DNA of 12,571 nt from Puniceicoccales bacterium (GTDB lineage: Bacteria; Verrucomicrobiota; Verrucomicrobiia; Opitutales; UBA953): contig JAITPT010000086.1 of NCBI GenBank assembly GCA_031289285.1, positions 1-12,571 on the forward strand, given 5' to 3'. The notes beneath the pieces were generated by a model, which searched no databases, was not told the origin of the DNA, and was given only the letters and a program-made list of their open reading frames with translations. Of this stretch, positions 12,239-12,571 are shown piece after piece; within the stretch, counting starts at the first letter, position 1; every line of letters begins with the position of its first letter. A program made the translations under genes and the position numbers.

Positions 12239-12571
12239 TCATTCTGTCGCCATGCCGCGCAGCGAATACAAATCGCTCAACCCTTCACTGTCTCGCTCGG
12301 ACGAGGGACGGATGCCGCTCCGAAGACGATTGCCAGTCTTCTCACGGTATTGTTGCAGGTGAGCTTCGACAAACTCCTTGCTCCCAATCACCGCACCCTT
12401 CGTGAGCCAGCGAAATTGTTCCCACAGACGTTCTGGCAATGGTAGCACACCACCAGACTCCGCAACCGCTTGCGCAGTCTCCGTGGAGAGACGCGCTGCT
12501 TTGCTGTCGCCGCGCTTCATCGCCGCGCCTTTGCTAAACAATGCAACGCGGTAAGCCGCCAGCATCTCCGC
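12239..12571 (-). CDS. REP-associated tyrosine transposase (RAYT), C-terminal part, cut by window edge
   Basis: The minus frame is open from the right edge to a TGA at 12241-12239 (110 residues; the Met at 12565 is probably internal since the frame reads AEM in phase). LAAYRVALF, SGGVLPLPERLWEQFRWLTK, GAVIGSKEFVEAHL and GLSDLYSLRG are the characteristic C-terminal segments of RAYTs (usual forms YFTDGxxIGSxEFVE and dLxxLR). The catalytic HxH and Tyr lie outside the window. Its downstream flank is the source type for the tandem repeat units at 11723-12122, which copy its 3' end. It lies on the same strand as the RAYT at 1-158 and may belong to the same or another subfamily; the two visible parts do not overlap, so they cannot be compared. 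Confidence 0.85.
   Translation of the reverse strand, partial: AEMLAAYRVALFSKGAAMKRGDSKAARLSTETAQAVAESGGVLPLPERLWEQFRWLTKGAVIGSKEFVEAHLQQYREKTGNRLRSGIRPSSERDSEGLSDLYSLRGMATE

Overview
The window looks like the accessory part of a GC-rich bacterial chromosome. Codons mostly end in C or G and ribosome-binding sites are mostly weak or absent. The repertoire (lipoproteins with a discoidin-type domain, a giant alpha-2-macroglobulin, and REP-associated tyrosine transposases, RAYTs, with their repeats) suggests Verrucomicrobiota or a related PVC lineage. That assignment is inference; no marker gene is present.

Layout. (1) 1-158, minus strand: start of a RAYT that runs off the left edge. Just upstream of it is a 90-bp imperfect palindrome (234-323) built from two inverted copies of a short hairpin motif. 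(2) 564-2381, plus: a P-loop GTPase-like protein with an FHA-like N-terminus and three CxxC pairs. (3) 2521-5144, plus: three tandem paralogous lipoproteins with one F5/8-type-C (discoidin-like) domain each; the middle copy is a mosaic of its neighbours. (4) 5145-6505: repeat-rich intergenic DNA with two tandem ~132-bp units, hairpin motifs, an inverted pair, a truncated BRO-N/DinD-like gene start and a 51-codon small ORF. (5) 6506-11722, plus: a 1738-residue alpha-2-macroglobulin with an intact CVEQ thioester motif. (6) 11723-12238: tandem repeat units. (7) 12239-12571, minus: the C-terminal end of a RAYT that enters from the right edge.

The most notable signal is the repeat system. One hairpin motif, read on the minus strand as about AAAAAAGGGTCTG followed by GCACTTTATT or TCCCTTTTTT, occurs seven times: beside both RAYTs and in the central intergenic region. 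At the right end the repeat units also carry in-frame copies of the last 16 and 38 codons of the RAYT gene. Ten of the eleven differences from the gene copy are synonymous, so these tails diverged while they were coding.

The GTPase and the lipoproteins share a strand and may be co-transcribed (139 nt, then two 46-nt gaps). The lipoproteins and the macroglobulin should act in the cell envelope. No functional link between these genes is proven by the sequence.
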